Numbered from the stretch's first letter, positions 53,446 through 62,791 are shown. The stretch is 64,000 bases of DNA from Tangfeifania diversioriginum (GCF_900141875.1 NZ_FQZE01000008.1:62001-126000), one strand, 5' to 3'. The notes: generated from the sequence alone by a model not told the origin. Made by a program: numbers and translations.

Positions 53446-54396
53446 CTAATAAGGTTTTCGGTATTTGTCATCTCCCTCCAGTAATCCCAAATAACTTATA
53501 AACCGGCTTTGGGCCACTTCTCCATTTTCTACCGCATCTTTAACTGCACAGCCCGGTTCATGCGTATGTGAGCAGTTATTGTACTGGCAATTTTTTGAAA
53601 TTCTGAAAATCTCAGGAAAATAGTGGGAAATTTCCCAGGCTTCCATATGAAGCATCCCGAAACCTTTAATTCCCGGCGTGTCGATTATATATCCACCAAA
53701 CGATAATTTATAAAGGGCCGTAAAAGCAGTGGTATGTTTCCCTGTTTTGTGCGTGTCTGAAATTTTAGATGTTTTCAGATTGAGGCCGGGCTGCAGTAAA
53801 TTTATAAGGGTTGACTTCCCTACCCCGCTGTGTCCGTTAATTACATTGGTCTTATCCTTCAGGTTTTCTTTCAAATCATCCCATCCTGTTTTCTTTTCTG
53901 CAGACGTTTTCAGGCATTTATAACCAATTTTGGAATAAATGGCTATCAGTTCGTTCATTTTTTCTGTTTGGTCTGAACTGTATCTGTCCGTTTTATTGAA
54001 AACAAGCAGTACTGGAATTCGGTAAGCTTCGGCTGAAGCAAGAAACCGGTCGATAAAAGTGGTGGTTGTTACAGGCCAGGCAATGGTGGCAATTAGCACT
54101 GCCTGGTCGATATTTGCTGCAATAACATGCGATTGTTTTGAAAGGTTGGGCGACCGGCGAACAATGTAATTTTTACGGTCTTCAATTGCAGTGATCCAGC
54201 CCCGGTTTTTATCAAAATGGCTTTCCGGATCATCCTGAATAATAAAATCCACCTTGTCGCCCACAGCAACCGGATTGGTGCTTTTTATTCCTTTCATCCG
54301 AAAATTGCCTTTTACTTTGCAATCGAAAACCTCTCCGTTTTCATCCTCAACTGCAAACCAGCTACCTGTCGATTTTATTACTAATCCTTTTTTCAA
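53446..54396 (-). CDS. rsgA: Ribosome small-subunit-dependent GTPase A
   Basis: The 316-residue protein has an N-terminal OB fold (about 1-90), then a circularly permuted GTPase domain in which NKTDRY (G4) precedes the Walker A motif GHSGVGKSTLINLL near residue 195 and DTPGIKGFGM (G3). A C-terminal zinc knuckle has CQYNNCSHTHEPGC near residue 273. It helps finish the 30S subunit. It is tail to tail with mnmA with no base between them. Confidence 0.95.
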   Translation of the reverse strand: MKKGLVIKSTGSWFAVEDENGEVFDCKVKGNFRMKGIKSTNPVAVGDKVDFIIQDDPESHFDKNRGWITAIEDRKNYIVRRSPNLSKQSHVIAANIDQAVLIATIAWPVTTTTFIDRFLASAEAYRIPVLLVFNKTDRYSSDQTEKMNELIAIYSKIGYKCLKTSAEKKTGWDDLKENLKDKTNVINGHSGVGKSTLINLLQPGLNLKTSKISDTHKTGKHTTAFTALYKLSFGGYIIDTPGIKGFGMLHMEAWEISHYFPEIFRISKNCQYNNCSHTHEPGCAVKDAVENGEVAQSRFISYLGLLEGDDKYRKPY

Positions 54397-54429
54397 AATA
54401 AGTTTTTAATTCACGTTTTAAACAAAGTT

Positions 54430-54445
54430 GTTTTCACGTGGAACA
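54430..54445. promoter_or_regulatory. Second parS-like site, upstream of rsgA
   Basis: GTTTTCACGTGGAACA has a perfect right half (CACGTGGAACA) and two mismatches at the left end compared with TGTTNCACGTGNAACA. It lies in the 63-bp gap between rsgA and tdh. Confidence 0.5.
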
Positions 54446-54459
54446 TGTGTGTAATTTTC

Positions 54460-55488
54460 TTAATCCCAGTTTAATATGATTTTGCCACAATTTCCTTCTT
54501 CCATAATTTCGAAAGCCTTTTGGTAATCATCGGCCGGAAAACGATGGGTGATTACCGGCGTAATATCCAGTCCCGAAGTGAGCATCATTTCCATGTGGTA
54601 CCAGGTTTCATACATTTCACGGCCATAAATCCCTTTTAATGTTAATCCCTTGAAAATGACGTTGTTCCAGTTAATTTGGGTTTTCTGTGGAAGAATCCCC
54701 AGTAAGCTGATTTTTCCGCCGTTGTACATGTGATTTACCATGTCGTTAAAAGCTGCAGGCGAGCCTGAACACTCCAGTCCGATATCGAAACCGGCCACCA
54801 TGTTGTGCCGTTCCATAGCTTCTTTTATGCTCTCTTTGGTGGGGTCGATTACGCGTGTAGCACCCATTTTACGGGCCAAAGCACGGCGGAAAGGACTTAA
54901 ATCGGTTCCGATTACATTGCGTGCTCCTGCAAAGCGGCAAATGGCAGCAGCCATTGCGCCAATTGGGCCGCCTATTCCTGAAATTAAAACATCTTCACCT
55001 AAAAGCGGAAATGAAAGCGCTGTGTGTGTGGCGTTTCCGAGTGGATCCATGATGGACATAATTTCGTCGGGGATGCTTACATCTATGTGCAAAACATTTT
55101 TGGCGGGTACTGAAATGTATTCGGCAAAACCACCATCGCGCTGAACACCAATGCCAATTGTATTGTCGCAAATGTGCTGCCTCCCGCGCCGGCAGTTGCG
55201 GCAAAATCCGCAGGAGATGTGGCCTTCAACAGTAACCCGCTCCCCTACTTGCACACGGTCAACTTCTGAACCCACTTCAACAACAGTTCCCATATATTCG
55301 TGCCCGATAGTTACCGGGGGTTTAATGGTTTGCTGTGCCCACTCGTCCCATTTGTAAATATGAAGATCGGTACCGCAAATAGCGGCTTTTTTTATTTTGA
55401 TTAGTACATCGTTGGGGCCAACTTTAGGCATTGGAACATCTTCCATCCAAATACCTTTTTCTGCTTTGCTTTTTACCAGTGCTTTCAC
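54460..55488 (-). CDS. tdh: L-threonine 3-dehydrogenase
   Basis: The 342-residue zinc-dependent medium-chain dehydrogenase has the catalytic zinc ligands in AAICGTDLHIYKWDEWAQ near residue 37 and GHEYMGTVVEVGSEV near 62, and the structural zinc motif CGFCRNCRRGRQHIC near 95-109. Its NAD fold lies near 165 (VLISGIGGPIGAMAAAI). The combination with WDEWAQ is typical of Tdh rather than generic alcohol dehydrogenase. It oxidises threonine to 2-amino-3-ketobutyrate. The usual partner kbl is not adjacent. Confidence 0.92.
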   Translation of the reverse strand: MKALVKSKAEKGIWMEDVPMPKVGPNDVLIKIKKAAICGTDLHIYKWDEWAQQTIKPPVTIGHEYMGTVVEVGSEVDRVQVGERVTVEGHISCGFCRNCRRGRQHICDNTIGIGVQRDGGFAEYISVPAKNVLHIDVSIPDEIMSIMDPLGNATHTALSFPLLGEDVLISGIGGPIGAMAAAICRFAGARNVIGTDLSPFRRALARKMGATRVIDPTKESIKEAMERHNMVAGFDIGLECSGSPAAFNDMVNHMYNGGKISLLGILPQKTQINWNNVIFKGLTLKGIYGREMYETWYHMEMMLTSGLDITPVITHRFPADDYQKAFEIMEEGNCGKIILNWD

Positions 55489-55621
55489 GTTTTATCGTTT
55501 TAAAATGTTTCGTATGATTCAGTTTGCAAAATAAAATAATTTTGAGGTTAAAAGAAGAAGGAAAATCAGCATTACAAAATATCTTTCAAATTGAATTTTT
55601 AATAACCTGGAAAATAGTTTT

Positions 55622-56848
55622 TTAGTTGCTTTCGCTTAGCAGATAGCGTTGCGAAATAAATCTGACCGGATACCATGATGCGATAAATCCGATAAAAAAT
55701 ACAATTCCCAAAATTATCAGGATATCTGAAAATATAATTTTTACAGGATAGGCCGAAATGATGAATGACCCTGCCCCGGGCAACCCTATTAGTTCGAACT
55801 CAATTTGTGCCCAGCAGATTAAAATGCCAAGTATGGCGCCAATTATTGCCCCGAAAAATGAAATCATCCATCCTTCAAAAAGAAAAATTCGTCGGATTAG
55901 TGTGGAGTTGGCTCCCATGCTGCGCAGTATGAACAGGTCTTCTTTTTTGTCGATTATGAGCATTGAAAGGCTTCCCAGCATGTTAAACGAGGCAACCACC
56001 AAAATAAAAACTAAAATGAGGTAAGCCGCCCATTTTTCCGATTCCATGGTTTTGTAAATCAAATCGTGCTGCTGGTATTTGTTTTTCACGTGAAACGATT
56101 CACCCAAAATCGATTCAATTTCTTTTTGTACTTTTTTGGCGTTTGCATCGGGGTTTAGTCCCAATTCAATAGCCGAAATGTGGTTGTTGCTTTCAAAAAG
56201 TTCAGCCGCAAAATTAAAGGGAACAATAATGTATTTGGAGTCAATTTCTTCCAGAACAGAAAAAACGCCCGATGGATAAATATAGTCGTAGTTGAGCGCG
56301 CGGGCCGGATTGACTGCAGTTGGCCTTCCTTTTTGGGGTACAAACAGCCTGATTGGGTCAACAAACGTAAGCCCGAGGCCCAAATTATAGGCCACTCCCT
56401 GCCCTACTACCGCGTAACTAATTCCATTGTCATTGAGTAAAAAATCACCGTCAACAATGAGAGTATCAATATTTGTATATCGGGCAAAATTGTCCGGAAC
56501 GCCTTTTACAACAGCAACATACTGCTGCTGGTTGTATTTCAGCAAAGCCACCTCTTCAATTACTTCGGCATAGTGAATTACATCGGGCAGTTGTTTTAGT
56601 TTCTCGAACCGCTCATCATCGGTTGAAAACATTTTTCCTCGCTCCGAGGTAATTTTTATATCCGGATCGAAGTTGCTGAAAAAGGTTTCTATCAGGCTGT
56701 TAAAACCATTGAAAACCGACAGGACAATTACCAGCGCCATGGTGCCAACAATAATCCCGGCAACCGAAATACCCGAAATTATATTAATAACATTTTGTTT
56801 CTTTTTAGAAACCAGGTATCGTTTTGCTATAAATAGTGGTAGATTCAA
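55622..56848 (-). CDS. FtsX-like ABC transporter permease, LolC/LolE type
   Basis: The 408-residue protein has the LolC/E layout: an N-terminal membrane segment within NVINIISGISVAGIIVGTMALVIVLSVFNG (about residues 20-48), a large periplasmic domain (about 50-270), and three C-terminal membrane segments. The SMGANSTLIRRIFLFEGWMIS block before the last pair marks the FtsX family. It probably extracts lipoproteins from the inner membrane with a LolD ATPase encoded elsewhere; a non-Lol role is possible. It lies 44 bp downstream of rbfA, an order common in Bacteroidota. Confidence 0.85.
   Translation of the reverse strand: MNLPLFIAKRYLVSKKKQNVINIISGISVAGIIVGTMALVIVLSVFNGFNSLIETFFSNFDPDIKITSERGKMFSTDDERFEKLKQLPDVIHYAEVIEEVALLKYNQQQYVAVVKGVPDNFARYTNIDTLIVDGDFLLNDNGISYAVVGQGVAYNLGLGLTFVDPIRLFVPQKGRPTAVNPARALNYDYIYPSGVFSVLEEIDSKYIIVPFNFAAELFESNNHISAIELGLNPDANAKKVQKEIESILGESFHVKNKYQQHDLIYKTMESEKWAAYLILVFILVVASFNMLGSLSMLIIDKKEDLFILRSMGANSTLIRRIFLFEGWMISFFGAIIGAILGILICWAQIEFELIGLPGAGSFIISAYPVKIIFSDILIILGIVFFIGFIASWYPVRFISQRYLLSESN
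56082..56097. promoter_or_regulatory. Third parS-like site, inside the permease gene
   Basis: TTTTTCACGTGAAACG contains a perfect 12-bp palindromic core (TTTCACGTGAAA) and differs from TGTTNCACGTGNAACA near both ends. It lies within coding sequence, so chance is harder to exclude. Confidence 0.45.
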
Positions 56849-56892
56849 CTTTCTTTTTGGTGTGAAACGATAAATTTTGCCAATTATTTGAT

Positions 56893-57237
56893 CTATTTTC
56901 CGAGCAAATCGTCAATGTGTTCAATGTAATCGAGGCTGTCGTCGATATAAAATTCCAATTCGGGAATTATTCGTACGCTTTTTCCGATACGGTGGCCAAG
57001 ATCTCCCCTTATTGCTTTGGTATTCAGTTTAATTTCACTTAATATTTCCGCTGAATATTCCGACGGGAAAATACTCAGGTAAATACGTGCAATGCTCATG
57101 TCTTTGGTTACACGCACAATAGAAACGCTAATGAGTTTTCCCTGGTATTTCGATTTATTTAGCTGAAGCAGAATATCTGCCATTTCGCGCTGTACGAGCC
57201 GGGAGATTTTATTTTGTCTGGTGCTGAATTGTTCCAT
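56893..57237 (-). CDS. rbfA: 30S ribosome-binding factor A
   Basis: The 114-residue protein has the RbfA KH-fold pattern: RQNKISRLVQREMADIL at the start, ISVSIVRVTKDMSIARIYLSIFP near residue 37, and the end IPELEFYIDDSLDYIEHIDDLL. It helps mature the 16S 5' end. It forms a small operon with the LolC/E-like permease gene and, with rsgA and ybeY nearby, makes this part of the window rich in ribosome-assembly genes. Confidence 0.93.
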   Translation of the reverse strand: MEQFSTRQNKISRLVQREMADILLQLNKSKYQGKLISVSIVRVTKDMSIARIYLSIFPSEYSAEILSEIKLNTKAIRGDLGHRIGKSVRIIPELEFYIDDSLDYIEHIDDLLGK

Positions 57238-57382
57238 AAGAGTTTTGTCCCTTTATTATTTTTAGGCAAAATTAACGAAAATAGTTCAAAGCGAAGGTGT
57301 GAAACCATCAGGATGAAAAGAGTTACCAAAAATTGTCCTGAAAAACGGTTTAACCAGAAAAATATTGATTTTTAAAGGGTTG

Positions 57383-58912
57383 TTAGTTTGTTTCTGAAAT
57401 GAGCTTTGGAATGGCATTTCGAAGGTCCTCATCGGGTTTAATTATGTTGTAGTTTTCCCAGAACCCGGGATCGTAATCGTTTATCATTTCCACAAAAACA
57501 TCGCGTTGCGTGAGCGATTCTTTTCGCGGAAAACGTTTTAATTCAGTAGGTTGAAGGTCGGTAACCAGCAGTTCGGAAACGCTGTGAAACTCGGAGTTGA
57601 TGTTGTCTTTCCGGCTGCGGATTTTAAACTTTGTGGAAGCCCTTGCATTTGAGAGGTGCCATTTTCCCTGGTACTGCCTGTAGTTTACTTCATACTCCAC
57701 AAACGATGGCCGTGCTTTTACCCCGATTGGTTTTCGTTTTATCAAAATACTGGTAGCTTTTCGCAGTCCGCGCCTGTCGAGTCCAAAGCGGGCATGCACC
57801 ACGGCAAATGTTTCACGGTGAACATACAATTCGCCCACGTAACCATGAAAATTGGTGCCGCTAACAGGCTTAAAATCAAGCACAAAAACCGGGTGGTTGT
57901 TGTAGCGGATGACATTGCTGATTTGGTAATCGTAAAAATGACGGGTTTCTTCATCGATAAAACTTTCAACCGTTTTAATCACATCGAGCTGGGTTATGGT
58001 GAAGGGGCCGCCCTGCAATTTAAAATTTATCCATTTAAAAGGCTGAACATCCGGACTTTGGCGTGCTTTTACCAGCCTTACCAAATCGGCGCGATAGGTG
58101 TTCACATATGGCGCTTTCAGAATTTCCATAACGGCCTCTGAAACATTTATGTAGCCGTCGTCTTGTTTCACGGTTTCGCGGTAAAATGCCGACATCAGTT
58201 TGGGGTAGGCACTGTAGTTTTTTTCAATGTTTTCGCTGATATTATCGAGCAGTTTTTCAGGGTCGGTGGAAACTACCTTCACTTCGCGAATGCGAATGGA
58301 AACGGGCTCCAGAAGAAAAATATCCTCGTCGAGAAACTGATAGGCCGGTTTTAAAATTTGTTTGTATCCCATGCTCGAAATCACCAGCGTGTCCTGGATA
58401 TAATCCGGGTGCAGTTTTAGCAGAAAATCGCCATCGGCATTGGTGATTGTGCCCACGGGTTCATTTAAAACTGAAACTGATGCATAGGCTACCGGGACCT
58501 CTTTTTTCTGTTCGAGCACTCTTCCCGTCAGAAAAAAATATTTTACAGGAATGCTGTCGTTTACAACACTCAGTACCGAATCTTTCGGACTGTTATTCTT
58601 TGTTATAATTATTTGGTTTTCAAGTTCATGCAGTATAAATTCCTGTGGATTGAAAAGTTCAGTGAGAACAGAATAGAGCGATTTTTCAATGGCCTGGATT
58701 GTGTATTTTTGACTGGCATTTATTTGCGTAGCATCGTAGGAGAAGTACACCCTGACCTGCCAGCTGATTTGGTCGAGAATATTGCTTAACGGCTGCTTTT
58801 CGGCGTTAATTGAAACGCGTCGTTCAAAAACAGATCCATCCTGTTGCTGTGCTTTCAAACTGAAAGAAAACAACAGGATGGAGAGTGCTATGCAAATTCG
58901 TTTAATCGACAT
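57383..58912 (-). CDS. Secreted STN and carboxypeptidase-regulatory domain protein
   Basis: The 509-residue protein has a signal peptide (about residues 1-21, ending SLKAQ). An STN domain follows (about 35-105, with QPLSNILDQISWQVRVYFSYD), then a carboxypeptidase-regulatory-like beta sandwich (about 125-200, with TGRVLEQKKEVPVAYASVSVLNEPVGTIT). The large C-terminal region (about 210-509) looks like the mixed alpha-beta part of DUF5686-type proteins but lacks a TonB-receptor barrel. Its start overlaps the stop of the retropepsin gene by 1 bp. It is the last gene of the sigma-FecR operon. A role as a surface or periplasmic effector is inferred. Confidence 0.8.
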   Translation of the reverse strand: MSIKRICIALSILLFSFSLKAQQQDGSVFERRVSINAEKQPLSNILDQISWQVRVYFSYDATQINASQKYTIQAIEKSLYSVLTELFNPQEFILHELENQIIITKNNSPKDSVLSVVNDSIPVKYFFLTGRVLEQKKEVPVAYASVSVLNEPVGTITNADGDFLLKLHPDYIQDTLVISSMGYKQILKPAYQFLDEDIFLLEPVSIRIREVKVVSTDPEKLLDNISENIEKNYSAYPKLMSAFYRETVKQDDGYINVSEAVMEILKAPYVNTYRADLVRLVKARQSPDVQPFKWINFKLQGGPFTITQLDVIKTVESFIDEETRHFYDYQISNVIRYNNHPVFVLDFKPVSGTNFHGYVGELYVHRETFAVVHARFGLDRRGLRKATSILIKRKPIGVKARPSFVEYEVNYRQYQGKWHLSNARASTKFKIRSRKDNINSEFHSVSELLVTDLQPTELKRFPRKESLTQRDVFVEMINDYDPGFWENYNIIKPDEDLRNAIPKLISETN

Positions 58913-60477
58913 TAAAATAGTTTTTTCAGCTCGAATGAAGTTTTAAATTCTTCCCCTTCGCGTAAAACTTTCACCCTTATTTTTTTGTTTTCGCGGCTTT
59001 GAAGCAACAAGTTTATATCATTTAATTCCATCGATTTATGGTTGCTCCAGTTCAGCGACAAAATCTGGTCGTTTTCTTTGAGCCCTGCAAAATAGGCCGG
59101 TGAATTTTCGCGGATATCTGTAATGGTAAAAATGGGTAATCCGGGAACCGGATTGATAACTTCCATGCCGCTCATATTGTAGTTGAAATCTTCTTTCACG
59201 CGGCTTGTAGGGCGCAGCGTTAAGCGGCTGTTCCGGTAATCGATCGTTACAATAAACCGGCGCAGTATTTCTGCTCCAAGCGTTCCGTTGCGGTCGTTGG
59301 ATGAAATTAATTGCTTAATAAGATCTGAATTTGGAAATGCCACAATTGGCTTGGAAAGAATCAGCGGGCCAACCCAGATTCCGTCTATCCTTCCTTTGGT
59401 TCCATATACATTTCCGTTTAATCCTCTACCCAGAAAGGTGTCGATATTTTTATCCGGTAAATCAATGCGTTCGTCCGATTTTTCAGAAAGCCATATAGCA
59501 TCGCTGGCACCGGTGTCAACAAGCAGTTTTACAGGAACTTCCTGGAGGTCGTCGGTTATAATACTGGTGCGTACAAATGGTTTGTTATTTTCCAGGTGCA
59601 GCGGCATAATTATGTCTTTCCGGCGATCGCGGTATTTGTAATATTCCGGCTTGAACAACGTAATTTTTTCGCTCGGATAATCGACTTTTACGATGTAATC
59701 TTTGAAAAGGTTAAAACCGATAAGTCCGTGAACCGGAATTCCCAGCATGTGCGAAATCTGGAAATTTTCATCGATAATCATTTGCACTTCCTGGTTTCGG
59801 GCGGTTAACCCGTTTAATTTCATTGTATTATTGCCTGAGCGATAAGCCGTAAGTTCATGCCCTTCGCCTAATCCTTTTACCTGGACAGGCATTAAATAGT
59901 TCAGATTCAATTTATTAACAAACGGCAACTCGGTAATAATGGGGAATCGAACTCCGGTATCGAGAATAAAATTCAGGGTATCTGATTCGTTAATGGTTAC
60001 CGGAATAATAATCAGGTTGCTGGCCGTTTTGAAATCGAGTGTAATTGATTTGTCGGAGGGATCATCAAACAGAAAGCCACGGTTTGCCGAATGATATTGC
60101 CGGGAGTCGCGGTCGAATTCAATGCTTTCGTCCAGCGGAACGTAATCCCTCACAACCAGAATGTTATCTTCAATTTCAAACAGAAGATAAAAATCCTGCA
60201 TCAGTTTTTCCAGCACAAATTTTATGGGTTTATTCGAAACGTTCAGGTTTACCTTTTTGTCTGCTACAAGCGTTGAATTATAGGAATAATCTATGTTTAA
60301 GTAGTTACATATTTTTTCGATGATATCAGACAAAGGTTCATCTTCGGCATAAATACTTATGTTTTGATCGAGAACCTGTTCGTTGTGTTCCTGAGCAACC
60401 GAAGTATTGGGCATAAACACAGCAAGAGCCAGCAAAAGGGCCATTGCAAATCCGATTTTTGTTTTCATTGTTTTCAT
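58912..60477 (-). CDS. Secreted STN-retropepsin-PDZ protein
   Basis: The 521-residue protein has a signal peptide (ending NTSVAQ, about residue 29) and an STN domain (about 38-112, with EPLSDIIEKICNYLNIDYSYN). Two aspartic-protease half motifs follow, FILDTGVRFPII near residue 168 and LLVDTGASDAIWL near 322, as in a single-chain retropepsin. A C-terminal PDZ domain (about 430-515, with ENSPAYFAGLKENDQILSLN) completes it. Both Asp-Thr-Gly triads are intact, so activity is likely. It sits 12 bp downstream of fecR and directly upstream of the second STN protein. Confidence 0.85.
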   Translation of the reverse strand: MKTMKTKIGFAMALLLALAVFMPNTSVAQEHNEQVLDQNISIYAEDEPLSDIIEKICNYLNIDYSYNSTLVADKKVNLNVSNKPIKFVLEKLMQDFYLLFEIEDNILVVRDYVPLDESIEFDRDSRQYHSANRGFLFDDPSDKSITLDFKTASNLIIIPVTINESDTLNFILDTGVRFPIITELPFVNKLNLNYLMPVQVKGLGEGHELTAYRSGNNTMKLNGLTARNQEVQMIIDENFQISHMLGIPVHGLIGFNLFKDYIVKVDYPSEKITLFKPEYYKYRDRRKDIIMPLHLENNKPFVRTSIITDDLQEVPVKLLVDTGASDAIWLSEKSDERIDLPDKNIDTFLGRGLNGNVYGTKGRIDGIWVGPLILSKPIVAFPNSDLIKQLISSNDRNGTLGAEILRRFIVTIDYRNSRLTLRPTSRVKEDFNYNMSGMEVINPVPGLPIFTITDIRENSPAYFAGLKENDQILSLNWSNHKSMELNDINLLLQSRENKKIRVKVLREGEEFKTSFELKKLF

Positions 60478-60489
60478 CTCCTTGAAGCT

Positions 60490-61530
60490 TTAATTGTTAA
60501 CAATTTCCTGTTTCGACAAAATATATTGTCCGTTTTCCTCGCTGAGGTCTAAATCAAATGTCAGTTGTATTACATTCAGAATAAAATCTATTGGTTTTTC
60601 ATTGAATTCAGCAGTTAAAACCAGGTGGTTTAATTCTTTGTCTGTGATCTGAATATCAATACGATAAACTTTTTTTAGATGGCTGATTACCTGGTGGAGT
60701 GGTGTTTTTTCAAAAACCAGGTTGTGGGTTTTCCATGCGAGGTAATTGCGGTCGGCATTCACATTTTTTTCCAGTTTATTGTTTTTTTCTGAAAACGTTC
60801 CCTTTTCTCCCGGTGTCAGTAAAAGGCTGTCGGTTTCTTTTGTTGATGTGTTGGTTTTCCTGGTTACCTGTACTTTTCCGGTTTCCACAATTACTTCCAC
60901 TTTTTCCTGCTCCGGGTATGCCGAAACGTTGAATGATGTTCCCAGCACTTTTACCTGCGTTTCTCCGGCGTTAATTACAAAGGGTTTTTCGGGATTGGGC
61001 TCCACATCAAAAAAGACTTCTCCTGTGATGGTAACTTCCCTTACATTGCCTTTAAACCGTTTCGGGAAGCTGATTTTTGAATTGCTGTTTAACGTAACAA
61101 CCGAACCATCGGGTAAAGTATGTTCCTGCAATTCGAGCGTTTCGGGAGGTAAAATTTCAGTATAAATTTCATTCACCGGGTTTTGGTTGGCAATGTAATA
61201 CCCTCCCACTCCAAGTAAAATTGCAACCAGAATAACAGCGGCGTAACGGTAAATTTTCGTAACAATTTCCTTCCTGAAATTCATTTGCCGAACCGGCACT
61301 GTTTGTGCAGCAACTTTTTGCCACGCTGCAGCTGAATCGTACTGTTTCAGCTTGTAAACCAAATCGGCATTTTCCAGCATTTGCCTTGCCTTTTCAAGTT
61401 CTTCGCGGTTTTTAACCGACTGGTTTGCCCATTTTTCCACTCGTTCTTTTTCGGCGGGAGTGGCTTCACCAGTGAGGTATTTGCCTATTAAATCCCAATC
61501 GGGCTTTTCAGATGTAACTTTATTTTTCAT
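60490..61530 (-). CDS. FecR-type anti-sigma factor
   Basis: The 346-residue protein has a cytoplasmic N-terminal part (about 1-90, with WDLIGKYLTGEATPAEKERVEKW), one membrane segment (about 95-113), a FecR beta domain (about 128-225, with HTLPDGSVVTLNSNSKISFP and GEVFFDVE), and a C-terminal DUF4974 domain (about 272-340). Family members hold an ECF sigma factor at the membrane and release it after a periplasmic signal from a TonB-receptor STN domain. Here the sigma gene lies 126 bp upstream, while no receptor gene follows. Confidence 0.93.
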   Translation of the reverse strand: MKNKVTSEKPDWDLIGKYLTGEATPAEKERVEKWANQSVKNREELEKARQMLENADLVYKLKQYDSAAAWQKVAAQTVPVRQMNFRKEIVTKIYRYAAVILVAILLGVGGYYIANQNPVNEIYTEILPPETLELQEHTLPDGSVVTLNSNSKISFPKRFKGNVREVTITGEVFFDVEPNPEKPFVINAGETQVKVLGTSFNVSAYPEQEKVEVIVETGKVQVTRKTNTSTKETDSLLLTPGEKGTFSEKNNKLEKNVNADRNYLAWKTHNLVFEKTPLHQVISHLKKVYRIDIQITDKELNHLVLTAEFNEKPIDFILNVIQLTFDLDLSEENGQYILSKQEIVNN

Positions 61531-61656
61531 TCTTTATTTGGTATGAAATCATGTAAAAGAATCTTGCTAAATAGTTTTGTGAAATGCGCACACATTCGCC
61601 TTTCTATTTTTAAAGACAGGCTGAAATGAATTTACCCTTAAATGAGTTGAAAAAAT

Positions 61657-62220
61657 TTAGATGAAAAACAAGAGAATGCCTGAGTAGTGTTTCAGCTTTT
61701 CGCGTAAGGTTTTAATAGACAGGCCCATTTGTGTTTCAACAGTTTTTACCGAGATATTGAGTTTTTCAGCAATTTCGCGGTATTTTAAACCTTGCTGGCG
61801 GCTTAACCTGAAAATTTCCTGCCGTTTTTCCGGTAGCGAGTTAATAGATTCTTCAATTTTGTGGAGCAGCCCAATTTTCGGGTAGTTACTTTCGTCGGTT
61901 TTCACGGCTTCTGTTTCGTGAATAACCTTTTGGGCATATTGATTTTTTATTTGGTTGTGTTGAATGTAGTTCAGGCATTGGTTTTTAACTGCCCTGAAAA
62001 GGTAATTTTTCAGCGAAGTGTCAATTTGAATTTTTTCCCGTTTTTCCCAAAGCCGCACAAACAGTTCCTGGGCGATTTCCTCGGCTTCTGCTTCATTTTT
62101 TATAAGATGGGTTGCATAATGACATAAAATACCGTAGTGCCGATGAAAAAGGGTTTCAAAGGCTTTTTTGTCGTCCTGTTTTATTTTTTCGAAAAGTATG
62201 TAATCTTCTTGCAGGTACAT
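61657..62220 (-). CDS. ECF RNA polymerase sigma factor (Bacteroidota family)
   Basis: The 187-residue protein has region 2 (AFETLFHRHYGILCHYATHLI and EAEEIAQELFVRLWEKRE, residues about 20-62), region 4 (SLPEKRQEIFRLSRQQGLKYREIAEKLNISVKTVETQM, about 128-165), and no region 3. This is the typical sigma-70 family ECF type paired with FecR in this phylum. It should direct RNA polymerase to its own operon and possibly other envelope genes. It is the first gene of the four-gene unit that ends at 57383. Confidence 0.95.
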   Translation of the reverse strand: MYLQEDYILFEKIKQDDKKAFETLFHRHYGILCHYATHLIKNEAEAEEIAQELFVRLWEKREKIQIDTSLKNYLFRAVKNQCLNYIQHNQIKNQYAQKVIHETEAVKTDESNYPKIGLLHKIEESINSLPEKRQEIFRLSRQQGLKYREIAEKLNISVKTVETQMGLSIKTLREKLKHYSGILLFFI

Positions 62221-62288
62221 TGTAATTGTTCCATCCTAATGAGTGTCCAAGGTAATAAAACAGGTTGATTTTTTGAGCGAATTTTGTT

Positions 62289-62678
62289 TCAATTAAATGA
62301 TATGCTGGTTAATAAATCAATAACAAGAATTATACCCCCGATTAATATGGCGAGTGTAAGTATAGTTGAAACCGGAGAGGAAGATTTATAGGTTTGCCGG
62401 TTGATTTGTTTCTCCACCTTTTTGTACTGAAAAAATGCAAAAATTGTCAGGACAACACCCAAAGCCACCATAACAACACCAATAACGGCCGAAGATCTTT
62501 CTGAAATGGCAAAACTGGAATTGTCCATCATTAATGTAATTTCCTTAAGAAAGAGCGCAAATTTTACAATTACAAATCCCAGCCCCATTAACGCAACGGA
62601 AGTGCGTATCCAAGCCAGGTATGTGCGTTCGTTTGCGAGGTGTTCGCGTAGTTTTGTATCCCTGTTTTCTTTACTCAT
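62289..62678 (-). CDS. DUF202 (YidH-like) membrane protein
   Basis: The start at 62678 gives MSKENRDTKLREHLANERTYLAWIRTSVALMGLGFVIVKF, the typical N-terminus of DUF202. A longer reading frame to 62867 is rejected because its extra part is the antisense of tRNA-Leu. The 129-residue protein has three membrane helices (about residues 28-46, 66-84 and 104-124). Function is unknown. Confidence 0.88.
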   Translation of the reverse strand: MSKENRDTKLREHLANERTYLAWIRTSVALMGLGFVIVKFALFLKEITLMMDNSSFAISERSSAVIGVVMVALGVVLTIFAFFQYKKVEKQINRQTYKSSSPVSTILTLAILIGGIILVIDLLTSISFN

Positions 62679-62791
62679 TTTTTGAGGTGATTTGTTAATG
62701 CAACAACCGCAAAACAAATATAAGAAAATAGATTTTGTCAATTTGGGTGAAATAATTAGCTTTGCACACCATTTTTCCACAACAGGAAAAA

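Noticed and set aside
57808-57825. TGTTTCACGGTGAACA as a further parS site
   Set aside because: The central CACGTG is changed to CACGGTG, which shifts the half-sites; it lies inside a coding region.
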